A DNA stretch of 64,000 nt from Methanofollis tationis. GTDB lineage: Archaea; Halobacteriota; Methanomicrobia; Methanomicrobiales; Methanofollaceae. Below, piece after piece: positions 9,284-17,135 of the stretch; position 1 is the first letter of the stretch; each line of letters opens with the position of its first letter. The stretch is from NCBI RefSeq assembly GCF_013377755.1, contig NZ_JABXWR010000001.1, positions 1,747,104-1,811,103 on the forward strand, given 5' to 3'. A program made the translations under genes and the position numbers. The notes below the pieces were generated by a model. The model saw only the letters and a list, made by a program, of their open reading frames with translations. It did no database searches and was not told the origin of the DNA.

Positions 9284-9487
9284 TTAGCCACGCGAACAGG
9301 TCGAGATTACCTCGGCCTCATCTGTTTTTATCACATCGTCTTGCGGGACCGGTACGCCGTTTGCAAAGACGATGACGGTGTCGGGGTTCACCCCGAGGGA
9401 GAGGAGGGCTGTCTCCCAGGTGTCGCCGGCGGCGCCGGTGTAGGTGAGCGTCACCCCCTCGCGGGGGAAGCGGAGTGTGCATTCCAT
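9284..9487 (-). CDS. ThiS/MoaD-like ubiquitin-fold small protein
   Basis: A 67-residue beta-grasp protein resembling the ThiS/MoaD/SAMP sulfur-carrier group: central TVIVFANGVPVPQDD matches the conserved 'v.vNG..vp.d..l' strand-turn of ThiS. The C-terminus is ISTCSRG, so it ends in a single glycine after arginine rather than the diglycine that E1-like enzymes adenylate. It may be a degenerate carrier, one that needs trimming, or a non-carrier. It is convergent with the thermosome gene and divergent from tRNA-Ser; no E1 (ThiF/MoeB) gene is adjacent. Confidence 0.7.
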   Translation of the reverse strand: MECTLRFPREGVTLTYTGAAGDTWETALLSLGVNPDTVIVFANGVPVPQDDVIKTDEAEVISTCSRG

Positions 9488-9534
9488 CGTAAAGGTTATC
9501 TGGAGTGCCGACAGATATTTTTACCCACGCAGTG

Positions 9535-9619
9535 CCGGGGTAGTCTAGTCCGGGAAGGCGGTAGCCTCGAAAGCTACTGGTGTCTGACACCTCGGGAGTT
9601 CAAATCTCCCCCCCGGCGT
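9535..9619 (+). tRNA. tRNA-Ser (CGA)
   Basis: An 85-nt class II tRNA. The acceptor GCCGGGG (9535-9541) pairs fully with CCCCGGC (9612-9618) and the discriminator is G, as for archaeal serine tRNAs. The anticodon stem GTAGC/GCTAC holds the loop CTCGAAA with anticodon CGA. The long variable arm GGTGTCTGACACC is typical of serine. The T arm is GGGAG-TTCAAAT-CTCCC. No intron and no encoded CCA. T-rich sequence follows. Confidence 0.96.
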
Positions 9620-9750
9620 TTACTATTATCTTTAAATTCCTGGCGAAAAACATATTTTCCCTTCTTCTACTCTCCCTTTCATGCCGGGACTGACTTTCCA
9701 TCATGCATTGAAGCAGGCGAAACCCTGCCTACGGTCTTGAGGGGATGAGG

Positions 9751-12700
9751 TCAGGCATCGATCCGGTACCCGCCTTCTGGAACCAGCATCTCAAACCTCG
9801 CCCCTTCCCCGTACACCCCGGTCTCAGCGATGGCAATCCCGGTGATCCCGAGGATCTCGCGTGCAAGGAAGAGGCCAAAGCCGGTGTTCTTCCCAAACCC
9901 CCTTTCAAAGATCCGCCCCTTCTGATCATCAGGGACACCGGGGCCGTCATCCTCCCACGTGATCATGAGGCCGGATCCGCTCTTTGAACACCTGACCTGC
10001 ACGCCGGTTGCTCCTTCGGCATGGCGGATGGTGTTGTCCATCAGGTTCGAAAAGACCTTCTCTATCATCGGGTCAGCATAGATTGAGATGCCGTGGCATT
10101 CATGCCTGATTGGAAGACCGGGATCATTGCTCTCTTCAATCAGGCAGCCCAGGGAGAGCCAGGTGGGTTCCTTTAGGCCCAGTTGCTCATACTCGCGGGT
10201 GAACTCGATCTGCCGCTGGATGGCTGCCGCCGCCCTGCCCACATAACCACAAAACTCTGAGAGGGCCGGATCTTTATCCACATCCTTTGCAAGATCGAGG
10301 TATCCCTGGATTACCATGATCTGGTTCAGGATATCGTGGCGCGTGATCCCTGAGAGGAGCTGGAGTTTCTTGTTTGCCTTATTGAGGGCGTCTTCAGCTT
10401 TTTTATGCTCGGATATATCGTCCAGGATGATCCGGGCGCCGGTTATCGTTCCCTGATTGAGAATGGGTGAGAAGTTTACGCGATAATAGGCTGCTTTTCC
10501 CCACTTAGTACAGTATTCTCCCTCAATGGCAGGGACGGGCCTGCCGGAATCGATGGTTCTTCGAAGCATTCCTGCAAACCCGATCTGGACCAGAGAGGGG
10601 AAGGTCAGGAGGTTGATCCTGCGGGTCTCCTCCTCCCCTGGCGATCCGAGGATCTCAAGCCCACGCTGGTTGACGTAGGTGATACGCCCCTCGGTATCAC
10701 AGGTGAGGATGCCGATAGGGGCATTCTCCGCCAGGTCACGGTACTGCTCCTCGCTCTCTCGCAGCGCCGCCTCCATTGTTTTAAGGCTGGTGATATCAGT
10801 AAGCATGCCATGAATGCCGACGACGCGACCCTCCCTGAGTATCGGGCGGGCAGCCGTCTTCACCCAGAGAGATCCGCCATCTGCTTTGAGAAAGCGATAC
10901 TCGGTCGGCTCGTTGCTGCCTGAGAGGATTGACCTGAACTGCAGAATTCGCCCGGCTCTGTCTTCCGGGTGAACGAAGTCGATGTACGGCCTCCCGATCA
11001 CCCCGGAGGCGGGATAGCCGCCAATCGATTCGATATTTCGGGAGATATATGTGATAGTGGCATTTTTGTCCAGGACGTAGAATATTTCGTTGAGATTTTC
11101 GACGAGGTTTCTGAACTTTTCTTCGCTCTTTCGCAGCGCCTCTTCCTTCTGTATCCTCCCGGTGATATCCTCGAAGATCGTGGCAAACTGGTTTTTTCTG
11201 GGAGAATAAACCGATATTCTGAAGTGTTTGTCAAGCGGGGGGAAATAGGTCTCAAACGAATCAGGTGTGCCAGTCTGTGCAACCCGGGCATACCTCTGAA
11301 GATATGGGGGTTCATCTGTTCCGTAGGCATCCCTGCTCAGTTTCCCGATAATGGACTGCCGATCGATCCCCAGGATCCGTTCAAGAGAAGGGTTCGCCGC
11401 CAGGATCCTGTAGTCGTCGGGTTCTTCTCCCTCCAGCACGACGAGTTCGTGGAGAGCCATCCCTTCGTCCATGCTCTCGAAGAGCTGCCGAAACAGCTCC
11501 TCTGATTCCCGGATCTCCTGCTGGGCCACGGCGAGATCATCTCGTTGCTGGCGGATCTCCTCTTCGATTGCTGCACGCTCTTCGTGTTGCTGCTTGAGTT
11601 CCTTTTCGGCAGATGTGAGCTGCTCATTCGCAGCAAAGAGTTCATCATTTGTCCTCTGGAGCGTAACCTCTGCCTTCTTTTGCTGGTCGACGTCAGTAAT
11701 GACCCCTTCCCAGAGGATCGTTCCATCTGCCTGCTCTGAAGGTGTTGAATGCACCTCAAGCCATCTATACCCCTCCTCCGCACAATACAAAAAAATCTGG
11801 TGGAAGTCTTCATGTTTCTTTGCCGATTCCAGAATCGCCCTGTCAAAGATATCCAGATGGTCTGGATGAACTCTGTCATGCGCTGCTCTCGGAGAGGCAT
11901 ATAATTCTTCTACAGGGACGCCGGTGATCTCGGTGACCTTACTGCTCAGGTATGGGAAGGAAAACTCACCTGAAGGAGCCATCGCAAGCTGAAACATGCC
12001 AACGGGCGCATTGTCTGATATCCTCCTGTAGCGCTCCTCACTCTTCTGTAATGCCTCCTCCGCACGTTTTCTCTCAAGTGCACTCCCGATGATCTCTCCG
12101 CTGACCCTGAGGGTCCTGATATCGTCTTCTGTCCAGTCTCTCGCCGCTTCGACATCATCAAGCCCGATGAAACCGGCAATATCCTGTCTGATCGTGAGGG
12201 GGAGAACGATCACGGACGCGATCCCCTGCGCCTGCAGCAACATCTTCTCTGAGGAGGCCTGGGGGGGCAGATCTTTGAGGTCTCTGATCCTGATGATCTC
12301 ATGATTCCGAAGTTTCTCCATCCACCAGGAAACGAGGGAGCACGGGATGCCCTGGAGATTCTGGATCTCCGGTGTCACGCCATCTGCACACCATTCGTGC
12401 GTGTTGTCCATTACCTCGCCGTCGTCTCTGAACTGAAAGATGTACGATCTGGATGCGCCGCAGAACAGGCCGATATCTTCGAGGGCTTGCGTGAGTGTGA
12501 GATCGAAATCACCCCATGAGATAAAACGGGAGGAGATTGCCCCGATCAACCGCTCAAACTGGAGCCTTCGGTTGATCTCGGCTTCAGTCTGCCTTCTGGC
12601 AACAGCGTACTGGATCTTAGTGGCGAGTTCGGCAAACTGGGGCTTTGGATTGCCCCCTTTCTGGAGATAGAAGTCGGCGCCACTGTTGAGCGCCTCAGCC

Positions 12701-12993
12701 ACCACATCCTCCCGGCCTTTTCCGGTGAAGATGATGAAGGGTATTGTATTGCCCTGCTGCCTGAGGTGCTGGAGGAACTGGATCCCGTTCATCCCCGGCA
12801 TCTGGTAGTCCGAGATGATGGCGTCAAATGATGCTTCGGAGAGGAGCCGGATCGCATCTGGTGCACTATCGCAGGTGGAGACCACAAAATCTCCGCTCAG
12901 CTGAAGGAAGAGTTTTCCAATCTCAAGGAGGGCAGGCTCGTCGTCGACATAGAGTACAGACAATGATGGCGGGGGAGAGCCGGTGCCGTTCAT
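9751..12993 (-). CDS. Hybrid sensor histidine kinase (REC-GAF-PASx4-HK)
   Basis: About 1080 residues. An N-terminal receiver domain (LSVLYVDDEPALLEIG, with Asp in IISDYQMPG) is followed by a GAF domain (about 145-310), a first PAS domain, a Glu/Gln-rich coiled coil, three further PAS domains, a dimerisation helix with the histidine motif ITRHDILNQ, and a HATPase domain with N-box (NLMDNTIRHAEG) and G-boxes (EDDGPGVP, GFGLFLAREIL). No membrane segment is evident, so it senses cytoplasmic or diffusible signals. The receiver at the N-terminus is the reverse of classical hybrids and common in methanogens. The start is set at the ATG at 12993, immediately before the receiver domain; an ATG 69 bases upstream is possible. 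No partner regulator is adjacent. Confidence 0.9.
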   Translation of the reverse strand: MNGTGSPPPSLSVLYVDDEPALLEIGKLFLQLSGDFVVSTCDSAPDAIRLLSEASFDAIISDYQMPGMNGIQFLQHLRQQGNTIPFIIFTGKGREDVVAEALNSGADFYLQKGGNPKPQFAELATKIQYAVARRQTEAEINRRLQFERLIGAISSRFISWGDFDLTLTQALEDIGLFCGASRSYIFQFRDDGEVMDNTHEWCADGVTPEIQNLQGIPCSLVSWWMEKLRNHEIIRIRDLKDLPPQASSEKMLLQAQGIASVIVLPLTIRQDIAGFIGLDDVEAARDWTEDDIRTLRVSGEIIGSALERKRAEEALQKSEERYRRISDNAPVGMFQLAMAPSGEFSFPYLSSKVTEITGVPVEELYASPRAAHDRVHPDHLDIFDRAILESAKKHEDFHQIFLYCAEEGYRWLEVHSTPSEQADGTILWEGVITDVDQQKKAEVTLQRTNDELFAANEQLTSAEKELKQQHEERAAIEEEIRQQRDDLAVAQQEIRESEELFRQLFESMDEGMALHELVVLEGEEPDDYRILAANPSLERILGIDRQSIIGKLSRDAYGTDEPPYLQRYARVAQTGTPDSFETYFPPLDKHFRISVYSPRKNQFATIFEDITGRIQKEEALRKSEEKFRNLVENLNEIFYVLDKNATITYISRNIESIGGYPASGVIGRPYIDFVHPEDRAGRILQFRSILSGSNEPTEYRFLKADGGSLWVKTAARPILREGRVVGIHGMLTDITSLKTMEAALRESEEQYRDLAENAPIGILTCDTEGRITYVNQRGLEILGSPGEEETRRINLLTFPSLVQIGFAGMLRRTIDSGRPVPAIEGEYCTKWGKAAYYRVNFSPILNQGTITGARIILDDISEHKKAEDALNKANKKLQLLSGITRHDILNQIMVIQGYLDLAKDVDKDPALSEFCGYVGRAAAAIQRQIEFTREYEQLGLKEPTWLSLGCLIEESNDPGLPIRHECHGISIYADPMIEKVFSNLMDNTIRHAEGATGVQVRCSKSGSGLMITWEDDGPGVPDDQKGRIFERGFGKNTGFGLFLAREILGITGIAIAETGVYGEGARFEMLVPEGGYRIDA

Positions 12994-13071
12994 ATATGAA
13001 TGTCTCAGCAAAACGGAATAATAGTATCTGGTGATAAGAATCAGATGTTTTGAGGACGTCAAAAAGTTGAG

Positions 13072-13088
13072 CCAATTTTTTTAAACCC
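13072..13088 (-). promoter_or_regulatory. Possible promoter of the hybrid kinase gene
   Basis: In the 200-bp space between the two minus-strand genes, the minus strand reads gggtttaaaaaaattgg, an AT-rich TATA-like element 80-95 bases before the kinase ATG. No other gene or RNA is evident between 12994 and 13192. Confidence 0.35.
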
Positions 13089-13192
13089 ACGCCAGAATGG
13101 CCGCTCCTTAAAGAAGCACATCTGATCTTTTGCAGTTCTCACCTCTCCGGCCAATCTTGGTGATGATCCTGCGACCACTCCCATTCCCTCTC

Positions 13193-14692
13193 TCAGAACG
13201 CCCGGTCGAAGGGCCAGAGTCCGACCTGCCAGAGGAGCGCCGCGGCAACACCTTTTATCCCGGGTGGCGGGTTTACCGGCACAGATATGACTTCGGGCCA
13301 GAGCGCCCTGATGATCCCGTGCTGGATCAGGGGGTGCCGCGATCCCCGGCACCGCCCCTCCACCGAGAACCCGGCGGCGATCAACTCCCTGGAGTTCCAG
13401 GGGACGAGCACCTCCTGAACGATATCCCACTCCAGCTGGCTCATCCCCTGCCGCCGCGCCATCCGCTGCTCCTGGTAGAAAAGGTCCAGTATATGGATCC
13501 CCGAACGAGCAGATACCTCCTGCGCCTCTGAAATCCAGCGTTCGAAGTGCTCGATCGTCATTCTATTGCTGTTCATCGGCCCGATATCTGCCAGATCTGC
13601 CAGCAGTTCCCCGGTGCACGCCTGGTCCCACCCCTGCCTGTACCGGCATTTGAGCATACCGCTGCCGTTGCCCTTGATGCAGACCCTCTCCTGCGGGTAG
13701 TGATCGTACATCCCGCGGGCGATCGCTCCCCAGCCCTCATGCGCCCCCCAGACATTTTTCCTGTAGATCTCAGCGAACTCCGGGTCCATCGAGTCCGGGC
13801 AGAGGATCAGGTGGTGCTCCAGCCCGAGTCTGGCGATCAAATCCCTGGCAACGCTGATGTCCGGGGTTTTTGCGGTTTTATTGTAATAGATCATCGTAAA
13901 ATAGAAGATCTCCGGGCTGACCGCTTTGCAGGCGCTGAGAGCGGTCCTCGAGTCCCAGCCCGCGGTGACGGTGTGTGCAAGATCGAACCGTTTTGAGGCG
14001 CTCTCTATCATCCCCTTCAGGACGGTTGCGCATTTCTCCACGCACTCTTCGGCGCGGATCCGCTCCAATCGTTGGTCAGGCCAGAAACGGTGGACGCTGC
14101 GCCTCTTCAGGTCCAGGTAGCGGTTCGGCAGCAGGTGTTTTATGCCGCTGTAGGGTGAGAGATCGCCTGGCCACCAGTATTCAAGGGCCTCGCGGTATTC
14201 AGGTGCCCCGACGAGTCGCTCCATCACTTCAGGGTCAGGGTCCAGGCCCAGCTCTTCGGCAATGGTGCCGGGCTGGGAGGCGCACCAGAGGTCCGGGAGG
14301 GCACCGTTCGTATGAACGACCTGCCTGAGCCCCATCGGATCGTTCATCAGCCAGATCTCGTCGGGATCGGCATAGATGAGGGCCCATCTCCCGCCGAGCG
14401 TCGCGGTGCGCTGGAAGATATCAGCAGGCCGGGTGATCTCCCCGAGGATCCCGTTCAGAATGGCGTCGTCGTCCAGATCCGGGTGATAGGGGTCGAGCAT
14501 GTAGCCGAGGAGGAGAAGTTTTCGGTCCCCATTCTCTGCCACCGTGACGGGCAGATCGGGGTGGGCTGTTATGCAGAGGCCGTCGGTGACGGCATATCTC
14601 TTCCAGGTATCGTTTCTCTCCACAAAGTGGGGCCCGAGGATGAACTGGCGCCGATACAGGAGTCTGGTATATTCTGATTCGCTAAAAGGCAT
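13193..14692 (-). CDS. Asparagine-synthase-like ATP pyrophosphatase, no glutaminase Cys
   Basis: 499 residues with the two-part layout of AsnB: an N-terminal Ntn-like region (GGRWALIYAD, NDPMGLRQVVH near 100-127) and a C-terminal ATP-pyrophosphatase domain whose PP-loop reads VTAGWDSRTA (242-251) instead of SGGxDS. The N-terminus is MPFSE; there is no Cys2 nucleophile, so the glutaminase half cannot work in the usual way. It probably forms an amide or adenylated intermediate on a substrate other than aspartate using free ammonia or another donor. It has its own AT-rich promoter, is flanked by signalling and RNA genes, and looks accessory. GGTGA lies 7 bases before the ATG. Confidence 0.8.
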   Translation of the reverse strand: MPFSESEYTRLLYRRQFILGPHFVERNDTWKRYAVTDGLCITAHPDLPVTVAENGDRKLLLLGYMLDPYHPDLDDDAILNGILGEITRPADIFQRTATLGGRWALIYADPDEIWLMNDPMGLRQVVHTNGALPDLWCASQPGTIAEELGLDPDPEVMERLVGAPEYREALEYWWPGDLSPYSGIKHLLPNRYLDLKRRSVHRFWPDQRLERIRAEECVEKCATVLKGMIESASKRFDLAHTVTAGWDSRTALSACKAVSPEIFYFTMIYYNKTAKTPDISVARDLIARLGLEHHLILCPDSMDPEFAEIYRKNVWGAHEGWGAIARGMYDHYPQERVCIKGNGSGMLKCRYRQGWDQACTGELLADLADIGPMNSNRMTIEHFERWISEAQEVSARSGIHILDLFYQEQRMARRQGMSQLEWDIVQEVLVPWNSRELIAAGFSVEGRCRGSRHPLIQHGIIRALWPEVISVPVNPPPGIKGVAAALLWQVGLWPFDRAF

Positions 14693-14760
14693 GGCAGATC
14701 ACCGGACGGCTTTCCCGTGCCGATCGAGATCGACCGTGCCGTCAGTGCCGCTATATTCAT

Positions 14761-14777
14761 ACCATAATATATAATAT
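14761..14777 (-). promoter_or_regulatory. Promoter of the asparagine-synthase-like gene
   Basis: The minus strand carries attatatatta (14766-14776), a strong TATA match inside a 25-bp run of almost pure A/T that also includes the cca stop codon. The predicted start near 14745 leaves a leader of about 50 nt before the ATG at 14692. Confidence 0.5.
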
Positions 14778-16162
14778 TATTTATTGGTGTTTTCCCTGTC
14801 AACCTGCAATATTCTGCTCAGCGGGGACTCCTTCTGCAGAAAATCCGTGAGAAACGGAGCAAACTCCAGACTCCAGCACGCCTCGCCTTCGAGCACCGCC
14901 CACTCCTCCTCCATCGCCCGCTTCACATGCTTGCCCAGGCCGACGCCGAGCGCTTCGGGCGACGCCAGCAGGGCGGCCGCACCGGTGTAGCGCCGCTCCA
15001 CCTCGACGACATAGCGGCCGTCCTCGATGTACGGGCCGGAGAAACGCTCTCTCTTCCGCCATTTCCCGGCGAACTTCTCGGCGTTCTCCCGGCTCCAGAG
15101 CGGCGGGCCGATATGCCGGACGACCGCGGGCATCTGGTCGGAGAAGAGCTCGAAGAGGAGCATGCACCGCTCCTCGCCCATCGCTTCTTCAGCCCGGTTC
15201 ACCAGGAACCCCGAGCGTTCGAGCAGGGCCCGCACGCCTTCGAGGCTCCGTCTCAGCTGGGGAACGACGACGTCAGGGATAAACGGCGGCGTCGCAAAGG
15301 TGATGGCATAGAGGCATGTCCCCCGACCGGCCACGAGGGCGGCAAAAGCTTCCTGCGTGAGGGGCTCTCTTGCCGGCCTGAAGAAGAAGAGATCTGAGGG
15401 TGCGTCGAGATAGCCGCGGCAGAGTTCCACGAAGGAGAACATCTGGGAAAGGGAAACCGATGCGGCGACGTTTCTCTTCGGGTCCACCGGGTCGATGACG
15501 ACCATTGGCTCCTCGAAGGTCTTTGCGGCGTGCTCCTCGATATCGATGAAAAGCCCGGGTTTCCAGCGAGCGGCCGCCCGAAGAAGGGGCAGGAACCCGC
15601 CGTAGTGCAGGATCAGGAGTTCGCAGAGGTAGCCTGCAAACCCCTCGGTCATCTGGTCGGAGCCGTACACCCCGCCTGCTTTGGCAAACTGTTTGAGGAG
15701 CAGGACATCGTCGACGAAGGGGGCAATCCGCTCCCTGATATACCGGGTGTGGAAGGGCGTCCGGTCGACTGCGCTCCTGATCTCGGCCCCGCTTGCCACC
15801 CGGTAGCAGGGCACCAGATCGACGTCGAGCCCCCGGATCGTGGCGTTGATGTACGGGTGCTCGGCGTACTTCTCCCGCCACTCATCCCCGAAACGTCGTG
15901 CAATATCCCTGGCAAGCGCAAGCCCCTGCTCTTCGAGTTGTTCTCTCGTCAGGGCCGGGTCGTAGAGCATGAAGATGTCGAGGTCGCGGTCCCCCCGCAC
16001 CCAGGTCCTGCGTGCCACCGAACCGACGAGCATCGCCTCAGCGCGGCCCGAAGCGTTCACCGCATCGATGATCTCGCGGGCGACCCTCTGGATCTCCTCC
16101 TGCTCGGCGGCCTGCGGCCTGATCCGGCCGAGCACCTCTTCCTCCCTCTCACTCCTCGCCAA
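14777..16162 (-). CDS. cca: CCA-adding tRNA nucleotidyltransferase, archaeal class I
   Basis: 461 residues, adds CCA to tRNA 3' ends; the three tRNA genes in this window lack an encoded CCA, so the enzyme is needed. The nucleotidyltransferase signature GSVARRTWVRGDRDLDIF (about 47-64) contains the catalytic DxD pair, and a third carboxylate lies in the strand DVDLVPC. Length and sequence match the archaeal class I enzyme. The first 14 bases overlap the end of thpR, indicating coupled translation of thpR-cca. Confidence 0.95.
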   Translation of the reverse strand: MARSEREEEVLGRIRPQAAEQEEIQRVAREIIDAVNASGRAEAMLVGSVARRTWVRGDRDLDIFMLYDPALTREQLEEQGLALARDIARRFGDEWREKYAEHPYINATIRGLDVDLVPCYRVASGAEIRSAVDRTPFHTRYIRERIAPFVDDVLLLKQFAKAGGVYGSDQMTEGFAGYLCELLILHYGGFLPLLRAAARWKPGLFIDIEEHAAKTFEEPMVVIDPVDPKRNVAASVSLSQMFSFVELCRGYLDAPSDLFFFRPAREPLTQEAFAALVAGRGTCLYAITFATPPFIPDVVVPQLRRSLEGVRALLERSGFLVNRAEEAMGEERCMLLFELFSDQMPAVVRHIGPPLWSRENAEKFAGKWRKRERFSGPYIEDGRYVVEVERRYTGAAALLASPEALGVGLGKHVKRAMEEEWAVLEGEACWSLEFAPFLTDFLQKESPLSRILQVDRENTNK

Positions 16163-16697
16163 GGGGCACCTCCATCAGGGTCTCGTAGATCGGGCCCTGC
16201 GGTGTCAGGGTGGACTTCTTGAGGGTGATCCGGTCGATCGTGCAGGTTCCGGCCTCCATGCCGGCGATCGCTGCGATTGTTCCGGGCAGCGAGGGATCGA
16301 ACTCCTTCACCCGTGCAAGGGTGACATGGGCGGTGAAACCGCGCCTCTCCCGCTCGAACCCCAGGGGGGAGAGGGCCTCCTCTACCGCCCCGGCGAGGTG
16401 TGCGGTTCTGCCGCCGTCCCTCACCTCGAACCAGACGACCCGTGGGCGCCGGAGGTTGTTTCCCGACACACCGGCAAGCGTGAGATCGTAGGCGCTTCCC
16501 CGAAGTTTGAGGAGCGCTGTTTTCACGCGCTCAAGGTTTTCCGGCTCAACATCGCCGAGAAACTTGAGGGTGATGTGCGCAAGGGCGGGGTCCACCAGGT
16601 TCAGCCGACCGCCGACGGTGCGCAACCTTTCCTGCGCACGTCCAAGTCCTTCCTTGACGGCGTCAGAGAGTTCGATCGCGACAAAAGCCCTCACCAT
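16149..16697 (-). CDS. thpR: RNA 2',3'-cyclic phosphodiesterase (LigT/ThpR)
   Basis: 182 residues of the 2H phosphoesterase family, which opens 2',3'-cyclic phosphate RNA ends to 2'-phosphates (and can ligate in reverse). Both HxTL catalytic motifs are present: HITL at 41-44 and HVTL at 124-127. It is the first gene of a two-gene unit with cca, which suggests a role in tRNA end or splicing metabolism. A TATA-like stretch (attttaactc on the minus strand, about 16720) lies just upstream. Confidence 0.93.
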   Translation of the reverse strand: MVRAFVAIELSDAVKEGLGRAQERLRTVGGRLNLVDPALAHITLKFLGDVEPENLERVKTALLKLRGSAYDLTLAGVSGNNLRRPRVVWFEVRDGGRTAHLAGAVEEALSPLGFERERRGFTAHVTLARVKEFDPSLPGTIAAIAGMEAGTCTIDRITLKKSTLTPQGPIYETLMEVPLGEE

Positions 16698-16865
16698 ATC
16701 TGCATGGTATCGCCGCCAGAGTTAAAATCATCATCGCAAAAGCACAACCTTCATGCGTTCTCACATGCAAGGTGTTGCATTCTGTCCGGGAAGAATCCAT
16801 ATGGGATCGTCCCGATAGTTATGGGCTGATATCGGCATCGAGCCGAGGATGGCGGGAGATTATCC

Positions 16866-17135
16866 ATGGCTGAAAACCTGCGTTTTATCGTATATACCCT
16901 AGAATTCTGCCCGAACTGCGAACTCCTGAAGGCCTGCCTCACGGCAAAGGGCCACTCCTATGAGGAGCAGGACATGTCCACTGCGGAGAACCTGACCGAG
17001 CTGCGGGTGAACGGCGTCTTTGTGAGCGAGGCGCCGGTCCTGCGTCTGGGAGACGACTTCTACACCTCCGCCGACCTCTTTGCGAGCGGCCGCGTGCGGG
17101 AAGACGTTATCGACGGTATTGCAGCGGGTGAGTGA
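16866..17135 (+). CDS. Glutaredoxin/NrdH-like thiol oxidoreductase
   Basis: 89 residues with a thioredoxin fold and the active-site motif CPNC (FCPNCELLKACL, about residues 15-26), a cis-Pro region (EAPVLRLGD) and a conserved ending resembling small archaeal glutaredoxins. Its stop overlaps the GTG start of nrdD by 4 bases, so it is probably the dedicated reductant for, or regulator of, the class III ribonucleotide reductase next to it. The start ATG has GGGAG upstream. Confidence 0.88.
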   Translation: MAENLRFIVYTLEFCPNCELLKACLTAKGHSYEEQDMSTAENLTELRVNGVFVSEAPVLRLGDDFYTSADLFASGRVREDVIDGIAAGE

